This document shows, piece after piece, positions 8,897 through 17,191 of a DNA stretch of 34,499 nt. Position 1 is the first letter of the stretch. Each line of letters begins with the position of its first letter. The position numbers were made by a program, and so were the translations under genes. The stretch lies in the NCBI GenBank assembly GCA_009691765.1, contig SIAO01000022.1, forward strand, positions 1 to 34,499, given 5' to 3'. Origin of the DNA: Planctomycetota bacterium (lineage in GTDB: Bacteria > Planctomycetota > GCA-002687715). Under the pieces are notes generated by a model that was not told where the DNA came from, ran no database searches, and saw only the letters and a list, made by a program, of their open reading frames with translations.

Positions 8897-9688
8897 ATGG
8901 AAATGCTGAGCAACGAAGCCGATCTGGAACGCCTGCTTGCAGGCCCGCTGCTGCATGTGCTGCGGGCGTTGGCGGTTTTCTGGGTGCTGCCGGTGTTTGG
9001 CCAAGGTGCCGGTGCGCGCTTCATCAAACTCGGACTCGCGGCTGTGCTCGGATTCTCTGCCGCCGCCGCACGCGCCGATATCGCTGCGCCCGCGCTGCCG
9101 CAAGATGTTTTCAGCGCAACCTTGTTGGTGGCTCGAGAAGTGCTTTACGGTTTGCTGCTCGGATTCAGCATGGGCATGGTGTTCGAAGCCGTGCGCCTCG
9201 CCGGTGGCCTCGTCGCCAGCGAAATGGGCTTGAACATGGCGTCGCAGTTAGATCCGCTAACGCGCGCACAACAATCGCCCGTGGCGAACTTGTGGCAATC
9301 CATGGCCTTCGTGCTCTTTTTCTCCGCCGGAGGTCACAAGCTGGTCCTCGCTGCGCTGCTGCACTCGTACGAACACGTTCCGCCAGGCAGTTTTGTCTTC
9401 ACGCAAAGCCTCGCCGAAGGGCTCATGGCTTTCAGTAGCGACATGATTGCCGCTGCGTTTCGCATGGCAGGCCCCGCGCTCTTGATTCTGATGATCACCA
9501 CCGCGTGCATTGCGCTTCTGGCCAAAGTGGCGCCAGCGTTGCACATGCTCGAAGCGAGTTACCCCATCCGTCTGCTCGCGGGCTTCGCACTCATGTTCAT
9601 GTTTCTGCCTGACTTTGCCGCCAGCTTCGGAGTGTTCCTCGACCATGCGGGCGAACACTTGATGACTCTAGCCGGAGGCGCCGTCTGA
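8897..9688 (+). CDS. fliR: FliR, flagellar export gate protein
   Basis: Polytopic inner-membrane protein that completes the FliPQR gate. The frame is open from 8666, but the part before 8897 overlaps fliQ and is not membrane-like; ATG 8897 gives 263 residues, the normal FliR length. Characteristic features are several hydrophobic helices, the segment LYGLLLGFSMGMVFEAVRLA, the conserved GLNMASQLDP and the C-terminal LLAGFALMFMFLP. The stop overlaps the flhB start by one base (TGATG), indicating translational coupling. Confidence 0.96.
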   Translation: MEMLSNEADLERLLAGPLLHVLRALAVFWVLPVFGQGAGARFIKLGLAAVLGFSAAAARADIAAPALPQDVFSATLLVAREVLYGLLLGFSMGMVFEAVRLAGGLVASEMGLNMASQLDPLTRAQQSPVANLWQSMAFVLFFSAGGHKLVLAALLHSYEHVPPGSFVFTQSLAEGLMAFSSDMIAAAFRMAGPALLILMITTACIALLAKVAPALHMLEASYPIRLLAGFALMFMFLPDFAASFGVFLDHAGEHLMTLAGGAV

Positions 9689-10773
9689 TGAGCGATATCT
9701 CCGCCGAAAAGTCAGAAGAAGCCACATTCAAACGGCTGGAAGAAGCCGCGGATAAGGGACAGATCGCCTACTCCAAAGAACTCGGCGGCGCACTCTTGCT
9801 GCTGTTGGTCTTGGGCTCACTCAAACTCGGCGGCGAAAATGCTGCCACACAACTCAGCGCCTTGTTCGAGCGCACATTTTCGTTGCAAGCCTTCCGCTCA
9901 GTGAATCCGACCAACATCGGATTCGTACTCGCCGACAGTTTTGGAACCGGGATCACAGTCTTGCTGCCCGTGTTGCTCACTGTGGTCGCCGCATCTCTCG
10001 TGGCCGCGCACATGCAAGTGGGCTTCTCCATGAACATGGAGCGCATCACACCAGACTTCAACAAGATCAACCCCATCGCAGGGTTCAGCCGTCTGTTCTC
10101 GATGCGCAGCGTGGTTTCGGTTGCGCTTTCGGTATTGAAGTGCGCAGCCTTGGTCGCGGTGTGCTGGTCGGCGCTCGACACCTTGTTGGTCGATGCTCAA
10201 TTTGCAACCGAAGCGGGCATTGGCGCGCAAGCATCCTTCGTGGCCGAAACCACACTTGATCTCGGCCTGCGCACTGCAGCCTTCTTGCTCGCACTCGCCC
10301 TCTTCGATGTGTTCTGGCAGCGCTTCCGCCACGCGAAAGACCTCATGATGACCAAAGAGGAAGTCAAAGAGGAACGCAAGCAGATGGAAGGCGATCCCAA
10401 GATCAAAGCGCGCATTCGCCAAATCCAGCGCCAAATGGCGCGCAGCCGCATGTTGACGGATGTGAAGACAGCCACCGTCGTCGTGCGTAATCCGACGCAC
10501 TATGCCGTGGCGCTGCGCTACGAGAACGGCAAAGACAATGCGCCACGCGTCGTGGCCAAAGGCATGGACTTCATGGCCTTGAAGATCATCGACATCGCCA
10601 CCAAGGCCGGTGTGCCGGTGAAGAGCGAGCCGCCTTTGGCGCGCCAGCTTTACCGCAGCGTGAAAGTCGGCCGCACCATCCCTGAAGAACTCTTCCGCGC
10701 CGTGGCGAAAGTCTTGGCGTGGGTTTATCGCAAGCGCGGGGCTCGCCGCTCCGCTGCTGGAGTCGCATCATGA
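9688..10773 (+). CDS. flhB: FlhB, export substrate-specificity switch protein
   Basis: Inner-membrane export component whose cytoplasmic domain autocleaves to switch export from rod/hook to filament substrates. The 361-residue protein starts with the standard EKSEEATFKRLEEAADKGQI, continues with four hydrophobic segments and the conserved linker MTKEEVKEERKQMEGDPKIK, and has the cleavage motif NPTH at residues 268-271 with the usual YAVALRY after it. All hallmarks of an active protein are present. The partner that triggers the switch, FliK, is encoded at 18980 in this window. The flhA start overlaps its stop by 4 nt (ATGA). Confidence 0.97.
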   Translation: MSDISAEKSEEATFKRLEEAADKGQIAYSKELGGALLLLLVLGSLKLGGENAATQLSALFERTFSLQAFRSVNPTNIGFVLADSFGTGITVLLPVLLTVVAASLVAAHMQVGFSMNMERITPDFNKINPIAGFSRLFSMRSVVSVALSVLKCAALVAVCWSALDTLLVDAQFATEAGIGAQASFVAETTLDLGLRTAAFLLALALFDVFWQRFRHAKDLMMTKEEVKEERKQMEGDPKIKARIRQIQRQMARSRMLTDVKTATVVVRNPTHYAVALRYENGKDNAPRVVAKGMDFMALKIIDIATKAGVPVKSEPPLARQLYRSVKVGRTIPEELFRAVAKVLAWVYRKRGARRSAAGVAS

Positions 10774-12908
10774 GCACAACTCCCCCCCTGATGGGTCCGC
10801 TGCCGATCACGCGCCACGCAGACAAACTGCTGGCCTTCGGCATGATCGTCTTGTTGTTTGTGTTGTTGGTGCCGCTGCCCCAGTTCTTGCTGGACGTCGC
10901 CATCACTTTCAACCTCGCAGCATCACTCATGGTGCTGCTGATGACACTGACGCTGAAGCAACCGCTCGAGTTCAGCACTTTCCCATCGTTGTTGCTGTTT
11001 TTGACGCTGTTTCGTTTGTCGCTCAATGTGGCCAGCACGCGCCTCATTTTGATGCAAGGCAAAGCCGGCGATGTCATTCAGGCCTTCGGCGATTTCGTCG
11101 TCGGCGGCAATCTCCTCATTGGTGTCGTGATCTTCGCGATCTTGATGGTGGTGCAATTCGTGGTCATCACGAAGGGTAGTAACCGCATTAGCGAAGTGGC
11201 CGCGCGCTTCACCTTGGACGCGATGCCAGGCAAGCAGATGGCCATCGATGCCGATCTGAATGCCGGTTTGATCGACGAAACCCAAGCACGCACGCGCCGC
11301 GAAGCGGTGAGCGCCGAAGCAGAGTTCTATGGCGCCATGGATGGTGCCGGAAAATTCGTACGCGGCGATGCCGTGGCCGGACTCATCATCATCGCCGTCA
11401 ACATTCTCGGTGGTATCGGCATCGGCATTTCCAAAGACATGGGCGTGATGGACGCACTGCACAAGTACGCCATCCTCACCATCGGTGACGGGCTCGTCAC
11501 GCAAATCCCTGCGCTCATTATTTCCATCGCTTCTGGTTTGTTGGTGACCAAGGCGCGCACCAAAGAAAAGCTCTCCGTAGAAATGGTGGATCAGTTCCTC
11601 GTGCACCCGGCAGCGATGCGCCTCACCGCCACTTTGATACTGCTCGTCGGCCTCGTTCCAGGCATCCCGCTGATCCCCTTCATCATGCTCGCCGGCGCGC
11701 TGTTCGTGGTGGCGTCGTATTCCGACAAGGCCATGAAAGCCGCCGCTGCGCCCAAACCTGCGCCAGAGAAGGCCGAGCCAGAAAACGCTGCGGAACTCAC
11801 GCCAGAAGCGTTGCAAGACTTGCTCAAAGTCGATCGCATGGGCATCGAGATTGGCTATCGCTTGATTCCGCTGGTGAATGAACAGCGTCGCGGCAATCTG
11901 CTCGACCACATTGCGATGGTGCGCAAACAATTCGCGCAACAGCACGGGTTCGTCGTGCCGCCAATCCGCATGCGCGACAACTTGACGCTCGAACCCAATC
12001 GCTACCGCGTGCTCGTCGGTGGCCAAGAAGTGGGCCGTGGCGAGCTGTATCCCGAACATGTGCTGGCCATGAACCCCGGGCATGTGCGCGAGAAGTTGCA
12101 AGGCATCATCACCAAAGACCCAACCTTCGGATTGCCAGCCACGTGGATTCCCGTTTCACGCAAGAGCGACGCCGAGATGCTGGGCTACACCGTGGTGGAC
12201 CCAGAATCGGTACTGGTCACGCACCTCACCGAAATCATCAAAGACCACGCGCACGAAATCCTCTCGCGCGAAGATGTGCAGGCTGCGGTGGATCGCGTCA
12301 AAGAATCGAATCCAACCGTCGTGGCCGAACTGGTGCCCGACATCATGAATGTCGGACAGATCCAGCGCGTGCTCGCCGGCCTCTTGAAAGAGCGCGTGCC
12401 CATCCGTCAACTTCCGCAGGTGCTCGAAGTGCTCGCCGATCATGGCCGCACAGTGAAGGACCCGGATCAACTCACCGAACTCGTGCGCGCCCGCATCGCT
12501 CGCACGCTGTGCGAGATCTACGGCCGCACCAACGGGCGCATCGAAGCCATCACCATTGCGCCGCAGACGGAACAGATGTTGATGGAAGCGTTCGGTGGCG
12601 ACGCCTCCGGACTCGGCGCTGTTGGGCTTCAACAACTACAAGACGGCGTCATCGCTCGCTATAGCGAGGCCCAAGCGCAAGGCCGCGATCCGGTGCTGGT
12701 GGTGCGCGCGCCGCTCCGCCGTCATCTCGCCGGCATCTTCGTGCACCTCAAACCTCCCATCCCGGTGCTGTCTTATGGCGAAGTCGTTTCTGCGCCCGGC
12801 GTGGACGCCGTCGGAGTGGTGCAAATCCAAGCTCAAGAGCCGGTTACAGCCGCCAACCCCACCCGTCAAACCGTGCCGGTTCGCCGCGCCATCCCTATCC
12901 CTGCCTGA
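10770..12908 (+). CDS. flhA: FlhA, flagellar export platform protein
   Basis: Largest export-gate protein; its cytoplasmic ring docks chaperone-substrate complexes. The chosen start is the ATG at 10770, overlapping the flhB stop; the frame opens earlier only inside flhB. This gives 712 residues. The N-terminal half has about eight hydrophobic segments with FHIPEP-family motifs (LLFLTLFRLSLNVASTRLIL, GDAVAGLIIIAVNILGG, IGDGLVTQIPALIISIASGL). An Ala/Pro/Glu linker near residues 324-345 precedes the cytoplasmic domain, which includes the regular VVDPESVLVTHLTEII and RQLPQVLEVLADHG segments. Family membership is unambiguous and length is typical. Confidence 0.97.
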   Translation: MSTTPPLMGPLPITRHADKLLAFGMIVLLFVLLVPLPQFLLDVAITFNLAASLMVLLMTLTLKQPLEFSTFPSLLLFLTLFRLSLNVASTRLILMQGKAGDVIQAFGDFVVGGNLLIGVVIFAILMVVQFVVITKGSNRISEVAARFTLDAMPGKQMAIDADLNAGLIDETQARTRREAVSAEAEFYGAMDGAGKFVRGDAVAGLIIIAVNILGGIGIGISKDMGVMDALHKYAILTIGDGLVTQIPALIISIASGLLVTKARTKEKLSVEMVDQFLVHPAAMRLTATLILLVGLVPGIPLIPFIMLAGALFVVASYSDKAMKAAAAPKPAPEKAEPENAAELTPEALQDLLKVDRMGIEIGYRLIPLVNEQRRGNLLDHIAMVRKQFAQQHGFVVPPIRMRDNLTLEPNRYRVLVGGQEVGRGELYPEHVLAMNPGHVREKLQGIITKDPTFGLPATWIPVSRKSDAEMLGYTVVDPESVLVTHLTEIIKDHAHEILSREDVQAAVDRVKESNPTVVAELVPDIMNVGQIQRVLAGLLKERVPIRQLPQVLEVLADHGRTVKDPDQLTELVRARIARTLCEIYGRTNGRIEAITIAPQTEQMLMEAFGGDASGLGAVGLQQLQDGVIARYSEAQAQGRDPVLVVRAPLRRHLAGIFVHLKPPIPVLSYGEVVSAPGVDAVGVVQIQAQEPVTAANPTRQTVPVRRAIPIPA

Positions 12909-12988
12909 AATGACCTCATGCCGCACACCTTTTCTGTCCGATGGAGTAGCAGAGCGCGAAGGCCCACAAGCCAACGCGTGGCCGTCCA

Positions 12989-13255
12989 ATGACTGACACC
13001 GTCCACAAACATGACTCCGCAGCTCCGGTGAGTGCCGCCATTGGCAAGCTCTGCTCGCTTTGGTGCGGAACTTTGGCGCTGACAATCGTGTTCTTGCTGG
13101 GTGTGTGCACCGGCGTTGAAGCGCCGACAGCGCTGCTTCGCGGTGGCATTGCATGCGTTGCGGGCCTCGTGCTCGGACGCTGGATTGGGAGTTTCATCGG
13201 GCGCCATCTCGCACCAGTGCTCGTGCGCGAATCCACGCCGAGAGCTAATCGATGA
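12989..13255 (+). CDS. Small two-helix membrane protein between flhA and fliA
   Basis: An 88-residue predicted membrane protein. Two hydrophobic segments are visible: WCGTLALTIVFLLGVCTG and ALLRGGIACVAGLVLG, followed by a basic tail ending in PRANR. It starts 80 nt after flhA with no strong ribosome binding site, and its stop overlaps the fliA start (ATGA at 13252-13255), which supports it being translated. The position between flhA and fliA is often filled by flhF and flhG; this protein has no GTPase or ATPase motif and is not related to them. Function unknown; a link to the export apparatus or to FliA is only suggested by context. Confidence 0.7.
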   Translation: MTDTVHKHDSAAPVSAAIGKLCSLWCGTLALTIVFLLGVCTGVEAPTALLRGGIACVAGLVLGRWIGSFIGRHLAPVLVRESTPRANR

Positions 13256-14106
13256 ACGCCAAAGCTCTCGAAGCCTACGGCGCCACCGTCGCGCTCACTC
13301 GCGAACAGCGCGATGCGCTGATCACAGACTTTTTGCCGCTGGTGCACCATGTGCTCGGCCGCTTGCCGTTGCGCCTTCCAACAACTCTAGACCGCGACGA
13401 CCTCTTCGATGTTGGCGTGCTCGGACTCATGAACGCTGCCGCCAGTTACAGCCCTACACGCGGTGCTTCATTCAAGACTCATGCCTTCGTGAATATCCGT
13501 GGGGCCATTCTCGACGAATTGCGCAAACATGATGTGGTGCCGCGCAGCCGTCGCGACCGAGTGAAACAGCTTGACCGCGCCGAACGCGCTGTTGAAGAAC
13601 GCCTTGGCCGTCGCGCGACTCCTGAAGAGCTCGCGCAAGAAACCGGACTGAGCATCGAACAAGTTGATGAATCTTTGGTGAACGCGCATGGCATGGCCAT
13701 GCTCTCGCTCGAAGACAGCTCCTCGTCTGGCGGTGGCGACGACAGTTCGACGCGCCTCATGGATTGCGTCAGCCTGCCTTCGTCTCCCGACCCTGCGAAC
13801 GAAGCTGCACAGAACGAACTGAAACTGCAACTCGCTGCGGCAATCACTCAACTTCCAGAACGCGAACGCCGCGTCATCGTGCTCTACTACGCCGAAGAAC
13901 TGCGTTTGAAAGAGATCGGCGCGGTGCTCGGCATCACCGAATCGCGCGTGAGTCAGATTCACTCGCGTGCGCTCGCCTTGTTGAACAGCAGACTGTCCGA
14001 CAAGCCCGCGAGCGTCGCGAGCATCACGAAACCGGCGGCGCGCAACGCAACTCCGCGCAGCGCTCCTCCACGCAAGAACGCACAAGAGTTGTGCGCCGAG
14101 GCCTGA
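13252..14106 (+). CDS. fliA: FliA, sigma-28 RNA polymerase sigma factor
   Basis: Directs RNA polymerase to late flagellar genes such as flagellin. The 284-residue protein has region 2 (DRDDLFDVGVLGLMNAAASY, SFKTHAFVNIRGAILDELRK), region 3 (RRATPEELAQETGLSIEQVD) and a region 4 helix-turn-helix near residues 200-240 (LPERERRVIVLYYAEELRLK and LGITESRVSQIHSRAL). An acidic Ser/Gly insert (EDSSSSGGGDDSS) sits between regions 3 and 4, and a 30-residue Ala/Pro/Arg tail follows region 4. It lies in the export operon, so it would be made before the filament genes. The sigma-28-like sites upstream of flagellin and the FlgM-like gene are its likely targets. Confidence 0.95.
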   Translation: MNAKALEAYGATVALTREQRDALITDFLPLVHHVLGRLPLRLPTTLDRDDLFDVGVLGLMNAAASYSPTRGASFKTHAFVNIRGAILDELRKHDVVPRSRRDRVKQLDRAERAVEERLGRRATPEELAQETGLSIEQVDESLVNAHGMAMLSLEDSSSSGGGDDSSTRLMDCVSLPSSPDPANEAAQNELKLQLAAAITQLPERERRVIVLYYAEELRLKEIGAVLGITESRVSQIHSRALALLNSRLSDKPASVASITKPAARNATPRSAPPRKNAQELCAEA

Positions 14107-14109
14107 CCT

Positions 14110-14349
14110 ATGGCGCGCAATATCGTGAAAGCCTCTGCCGTGCGCCTGGCAAGTGCTGTGCCTGCATTCACCAACGCTGGCGCAGCCACTCTTGATAGCT
14201 GCGCTTCTTCAAGTTCAAGCCCCGCTGTGCGCTTCGTGCGCAACGGCGACCTCGTCGAAGGCGTCGAGATCACTTGTGCCTGTGGGCGCGTCACGCGCTT
14301 GGAGTGCCTCTACGGCGGCAACGAAGTCGCGGAAGAACCCTTGCCATGA
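14110..14349 (+). CDS. Small CxC-motif protein behind fliA
   Basis: A 79-residue protein starting 3 nt after fliA and overlapping the next gene by 4 nt (ATGA at 14346-14349), so it is clearly embedded in the operon. The N-terminal half is Ala/Ser-rich. The C-terminal half carries VEITCACGRVTRLECLYGG, with a CxCG and a third Cys; this resembles a small beta fold or half zinc site. I do not recognise a named family. Possible roles include a regulator of FliA or a chaperone, but only gene position supports that. Confidence 0.65.
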   Translation: MARNIVKASAVRLASAVPAFTNAGAATLDSCASSSSSPAVRFVRNGDLVEGVEITCACGRVTRLECLYGGNEVAEEPLP

Positions 14350-14822
14350 AAACACTCATTCACTGCTCACTTACGGTTTCGATGTTGGCGTTCGTGGCTT
14401 GCAGCAGCACGCCCGAAGTGGACGCACTGCCTCTGGGCGTCACCCTCGGTGACGTGCACGGTACGGACTACTTGAAAGACGGCCCCACCGTCGGCCTCGC
14501 CGACACTGCCCGTAGCTCGCAACCCACGACGTTGCAACTCTTGGACGAGAAAGCCCGCGAGAACGGCACACTGAAAACGCGGCTTGCTGACATGGAAAAG
14601 AGCCTGGCGGAATCTGAGGCGCGCGCAACAGCCGCTGACGCACTCTCGAAACTCAACGACGCGGAGCTGATGCAATTGCGCGCTCTGCTCGAACGCTCAG
14701 TCACCGAACAGAAAGCGCTCACAGAAGAAGTGGTGAAGGCGCGCATCGCCCGCTTGAAACTGGAACAAGACATGCTGCGTCTGAAGTTGGCGGAACTGGC
14801 ACGCGGAGGCGACTCCAAGTGA
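14346..14822 (+). CDS. Lipoprotein with coiled coil in the flagellar operon
   Basis: The ATG at 14346 overlaps the preceding stop and gives 158 residues. It has a short charged start, a hydrophobic stretch and a lipobox-like LAFVAC with Cys19, so it should be lipidated. After a Gly/Thr/Asp spacer, residues about 65-150 are Leu/Glu/Ala/Lys-rich with heptad character (LQLLDEKARENGTLKTRLAD, LKLEQDMLRLKLAELA), predicting a long coiled coil. It is coupled to the following lipoprotein gene by a TGATG overlap, so the two may work together. No family name is recognised; an envelope structure around the flagellum is the best contextual guess. Confidence 0.75.
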   Translation: MKTLIHCSLTVSMLAFVACSSTPEVDALPLGVTLGDVHGTDYLKDGPTVGLADTARSSQPTTLQLLDEKARENGTLKTRLADMEKSLAESEARATAADALSKLNDAELMQLRALLERSVTEQKALTEEVVKARIARLKLEQDMLRLKLAELARGGDSK

Positions 14823-15454
14823 TGCGTCTGTCAGTGCTGCTCCTATTGGCACTCGGCGCCGCAGGTTGCGTTGCACTTGGCGGTGACGAACCCACGCCCG
14901 ACGCTGAACGCATTCCGGCGGCTTGGCGCAGCCCGACCATCGATGGGCACAAGATCCGCCGCGTCGTGGTGGTGCCGTTCCAAGATCTCTCAGGCCACCC
15001 AATAGAAGCGCGCGCCATCATGCAAGGCGTGGTGGACGAGATTCAACGCCGGCAGCCCTTCGAGATTTTTCACGCCGACTCCAAGACCCTCAGCAACGAA
15101 GAAGAAGATCGCTATTTGCATTCCGGCACTATCGACAAGGAAGCACTCGTGCGCGTGTCGCAAGAGCATCATGCCGACGCCGTCCTCTATGGCGTCGTGA
15201 CGCGCTACCGCGCCTACGAACCCATGCTCCTCGGAATGCAGCTCAATCTCGTGTCCACCGGAGCAGGCGACATCGTCTGGTCCACCAGTGCACTGTTCGA
15301 TGCCAGCGACGCGCGCTGTGCCGCGGATGTGCACAATTGGCATGACACCAGCCTCGACCACGCGGCCGACACCATGAACGGTTGGCGCACAATTCTGCTC
15401 TCGCCAGCACGCTTCACGGCCTACGCCTGTGCTCGCATGGTCGCCACTTGGTGA
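14822..15454 (+). CDS. CsgG/LpoB/FlgT-like outer-membrane lipoprotein
   Basis: The ATG at 14822 overlaps the previous stop by one base; a GTG one codon upstream is also in frame. The 210-residue protein has a lipobox LGAAGC with Cys16. The next recognisable element is a beta strand plus turn, RRVVVVPFQDLSGHP, typical of the CsgG/LpoB/GNA1162/TolB-N-like fold, followed by helices and HADAVLYGVVTRYRAYEP, where such proteins carry a second strand. The end (WRTILLSPARFTAYACARM) is amphipathic. Proteins of this fold form periplasmic or outer-membrane assemblies; FlgT and FlgO of Vibrio are flagellar examples. A motor-associated outer-membrane role is inferred from context and is not proven. Confidence 0.75.
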   Translation: MRLSVLLLLALGAAGCVALGGDEPTPDAERIPAAWRSPTIDGHKIRRVVVVPFQDLSGHPIEARAIMQGVVDEIQRRQPFEIFHADSKTLSNEEEDRYLHSGTIDKEALVRVSQEHHADAVLYGVVTRYRAYEPMLLGMQLNLVSTGAGDIVWSTSALFDASDARCAADVHNWHDTSLDHAADTMNGWRTILLSPARFTAYACARMVATW

Positions 15455-15514
15455 TACGCAGCGTTCTCTGCCGAATCTGAGCAGCATGGGGCCCGCGGGT
15501 ATGATCCGCGCATC

Positions 15515-17062
15515 ATGCGGATCTTGTCTTTGCTGCTCGTTCTCTTCACAACACTGACCGCGCAGCCTCCGACTACTTGGGACGGTTGGGTCGCCGTGAG
15601 CAGCTTCAAAGTGAATGGCTTGCCCAGCACAGCGGCACCATTCACTGGCAACGGCGGCGTTTGGATGCTGCATCCGCGCGACACCAATCAAGTGCCCTTC
15701 CCCATCACGGGACTGCCCGCCAGCATCACCGGCATTGGTTCGACGGAAACACGCATCGGTGCCAACAGCATCGTGTGGATGCCTAACAGTCCGCTCTTGC
15801 CCAGTGGTGGTTTTGCGCTCGGAGAAATCAGCCCCATCGGCTCGCCGGTGCAATTGCACATCGTGTCGCTGAGCGGCACAGCAGCAACTTCATTTCCGGT
15901 CAGCGTCGGCACAGCCGTCGGCAACGGCACCAGCACACCGTTCGGAAGCATCGATCAAATCGCAGTGGTCCCCGATCCACTCGCCGCCGCGACACAGCAC
16001 CGCTTGTTGTTCAGCATCCGCGGCGTGAATGGCAATGGCTTCTCCGTCAGCGGCACTCCACTCGGTTTTTACACCGACTACGCACCGTACCTGCATCCGA
16101 TCACACTCACTGCGGTGCCCGTCGGCGCTATCAACGCTCTCACAGTGAGCCCCGATTTCACGACCGCCTACATCGCAATGATCAACTCGCCTGCTGTGGG
16201 CCAGTCGCGCATCTATAGCGTGCCGCTGCCAACCACTCTGCCCCAGGTTGCTGCAGCGATACCGACACTCGTGGCCACGGTGCCTCACTACATTCTGTCC
16301 TTGGCCACCCGCAACGATGGCTCGCTGCTCGCTGGGCTGCTCGGCCCCAGCGGCACCACAGCGCAGAACTACGCTGTAGTGACGGTGCCTGCTGGCAATG
16401 TGTCGTACTTAAACGGTGCCAGCTATGCCCGCAACGCCGTGGCCATCGAACGCTTCACCGGGAACACCTTTGCGCAGCGCGAGGCTTATGGAACTCCGCC
16501 CACGATGGAAATGATGCACCGCGCCGCCAACGGCACAGAGTCGCGATTGTCTGGTGGCCTAGGTGGCGGCTGGGGTGTCATCAGCGGCATCGCGGTCGCG
16601 GAAAACCCAAGCAGTTTCGGACTCGCCACATCCAGCCTCGCGCCAGCAAACTTCACCATCGGCTGGGACCTCGCGAACGCAACACCGAACGCGTGGTCGC
16701 TCCCAACCTTGGGCAACACGAACTTTGGTGTGGGCATCAAAGGTGTCGGCACCTTCCCTGCCGATGGCATCGGCCTCATGTGGTTGGATTTCTCGGCGCC
16801 TGCTCCGATCTCCTCTCCGCTCTTGATCCCGCCGTGTGCTTTGTCAGGTCCACTCACACAAAATGTGCTGCTCACGGGGATGGATCTCATGTTGCCCTTC
16901 GTGGTGAGCGCCGCCACGCCAACCGCGACGCTCGCACTCTCAATCCCCGCGACGCCTACGAGCCTCGTCGGTGTGAAAGCTTGGTTGCAATTCGGATACC
17001 ACAGCCCAAGTTTGTGCGCGACGTGGCTAAGCCGCGGCCTGCGCATCACTGTGATCGACTGA
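15515..17062 (+). CDS. Secreted beta-rich protein of unknown function
   Basis: A 515-residue protein with a signal peptide (ILSLLLVLFTTLTAQ). The body is rich in Gly, Thr, Ser, Pro and small hydrophobics with short beta-like segments, and no enzyme motif is recognised. The repeated TxxxxALTVSPDFTTAYIAM and ILSLATRNDGSLLAGL segments resemble propeller strands, so a beta-propeller followed by a C-terminal module is possible. The C terminus (PTSLVGVKAWLQFG...SRGLRITVID) resembles a module I recall at the ends of many secreted proteins of marine planctomycetes. TATGAT at 15500-15505 could be a -10 box, which would give an almost leaderless transcript. It ends facing the flagellin gene, with two hairpins between. 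Confidence 0.75.
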   Translation: MRILSLLLVLFTTLTAQPPTTWDGWVAVSSFKVNGLPSTAAPFTGNGGVWMLHPRDTNQVPFPITGLPASITGIGSTETRIGANSIVWMPNSPLLPSGGFALGEISPIGSPVQLHIVSLSGTAATSFPVSVGTAVGNGTSTPFGSIDQIAVVPDPLAAATQHRLLFSIRGVNGNGFSVSGTPLGFYTDYAPYLHPITLTAVPVGAINALTVSPDFTTAYIAMINSPAVGQSRIYSVPLPTTLPQVAAAIPTLVATVPHYILSLATRNDGSLLAGLLGPSGTTAQNYAVVTVPAGNVSYLNGASYARNAVAIERFTGNTFAQREAYGTPPTMEMMHRAANGTESRLSGGLGGGWGVISGIAVAENPSSFGLATSSLAPANFTIGWDLANATPNAWSLPTLGNTNFGVGIKGVGTFPADGIGLMWLDFSAPAPISSPLLIPPCALSGPLTQNVLLTGMDLMLPFVVSAATPTATLALSIPATPTSLVGVKAWLQFGYHSPSLCATWLSRGLRITVID

Positions 17063-17097
17063 ACTTCGCAGCGCGCAACGCTTCGTGCAAAACAAAG

Positions 17098-17126
17098 TGA
17101 ACCAGGGCCGACAAGGCCCTGGTTCC
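17098..17126 (+). terminator. Hairpin behind the secreted-protein gene
   Basis: Bases 17099-17109 pair perfectly with 17115-17125 (11-bp GC-rich stem, ACCAGGGCC core, loop GACAA). It begins 36 nt after the stop of the gene ending at 17062. There is no T-run, so it may terminate imperfectly or act as an mRNA 3' stabiliser. Confidence 0.55.
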
Positions 17127-17150
17127 ATGGCGATTTCTCGAGGAGAGGGG

Positions 17151-17174
17151 CGCCCGCCTCATTCGAGGCGGGCG
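17151..17174 (-). terminator. Hairpin behind the flagellin gene
   Basis: Bases 17151-17160 (CGCCCGCCTC) pair perfectly with 17165-17174, loop ATTC. On the minus strand it starts 17 nt after the flagellin stop. It lacks a T-run on either strand. With the neighbouring hairpin it forms a back-to-back pair between the convergent genes. Confidence 0.6.
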
Positions 17175-17191
17175 ATCATGCAATGCTCACA

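Noticed and set aside
10923..12101. Long 392-codon minus-strand open frame inside flhA
   Set aside because: Rich in His, Glu and Gln as expected for an antisense reading of a membrane-protein gene; flhA on the other strand is certain.
14149..14163. Sigma-54-like element GGCAC-N5-TTGC on the minus strand
   Set aside because: It lies inside the small gene behind fliA and would drive transcription antisense to fliA; about one such match is expected by chance, and no gene follows it.
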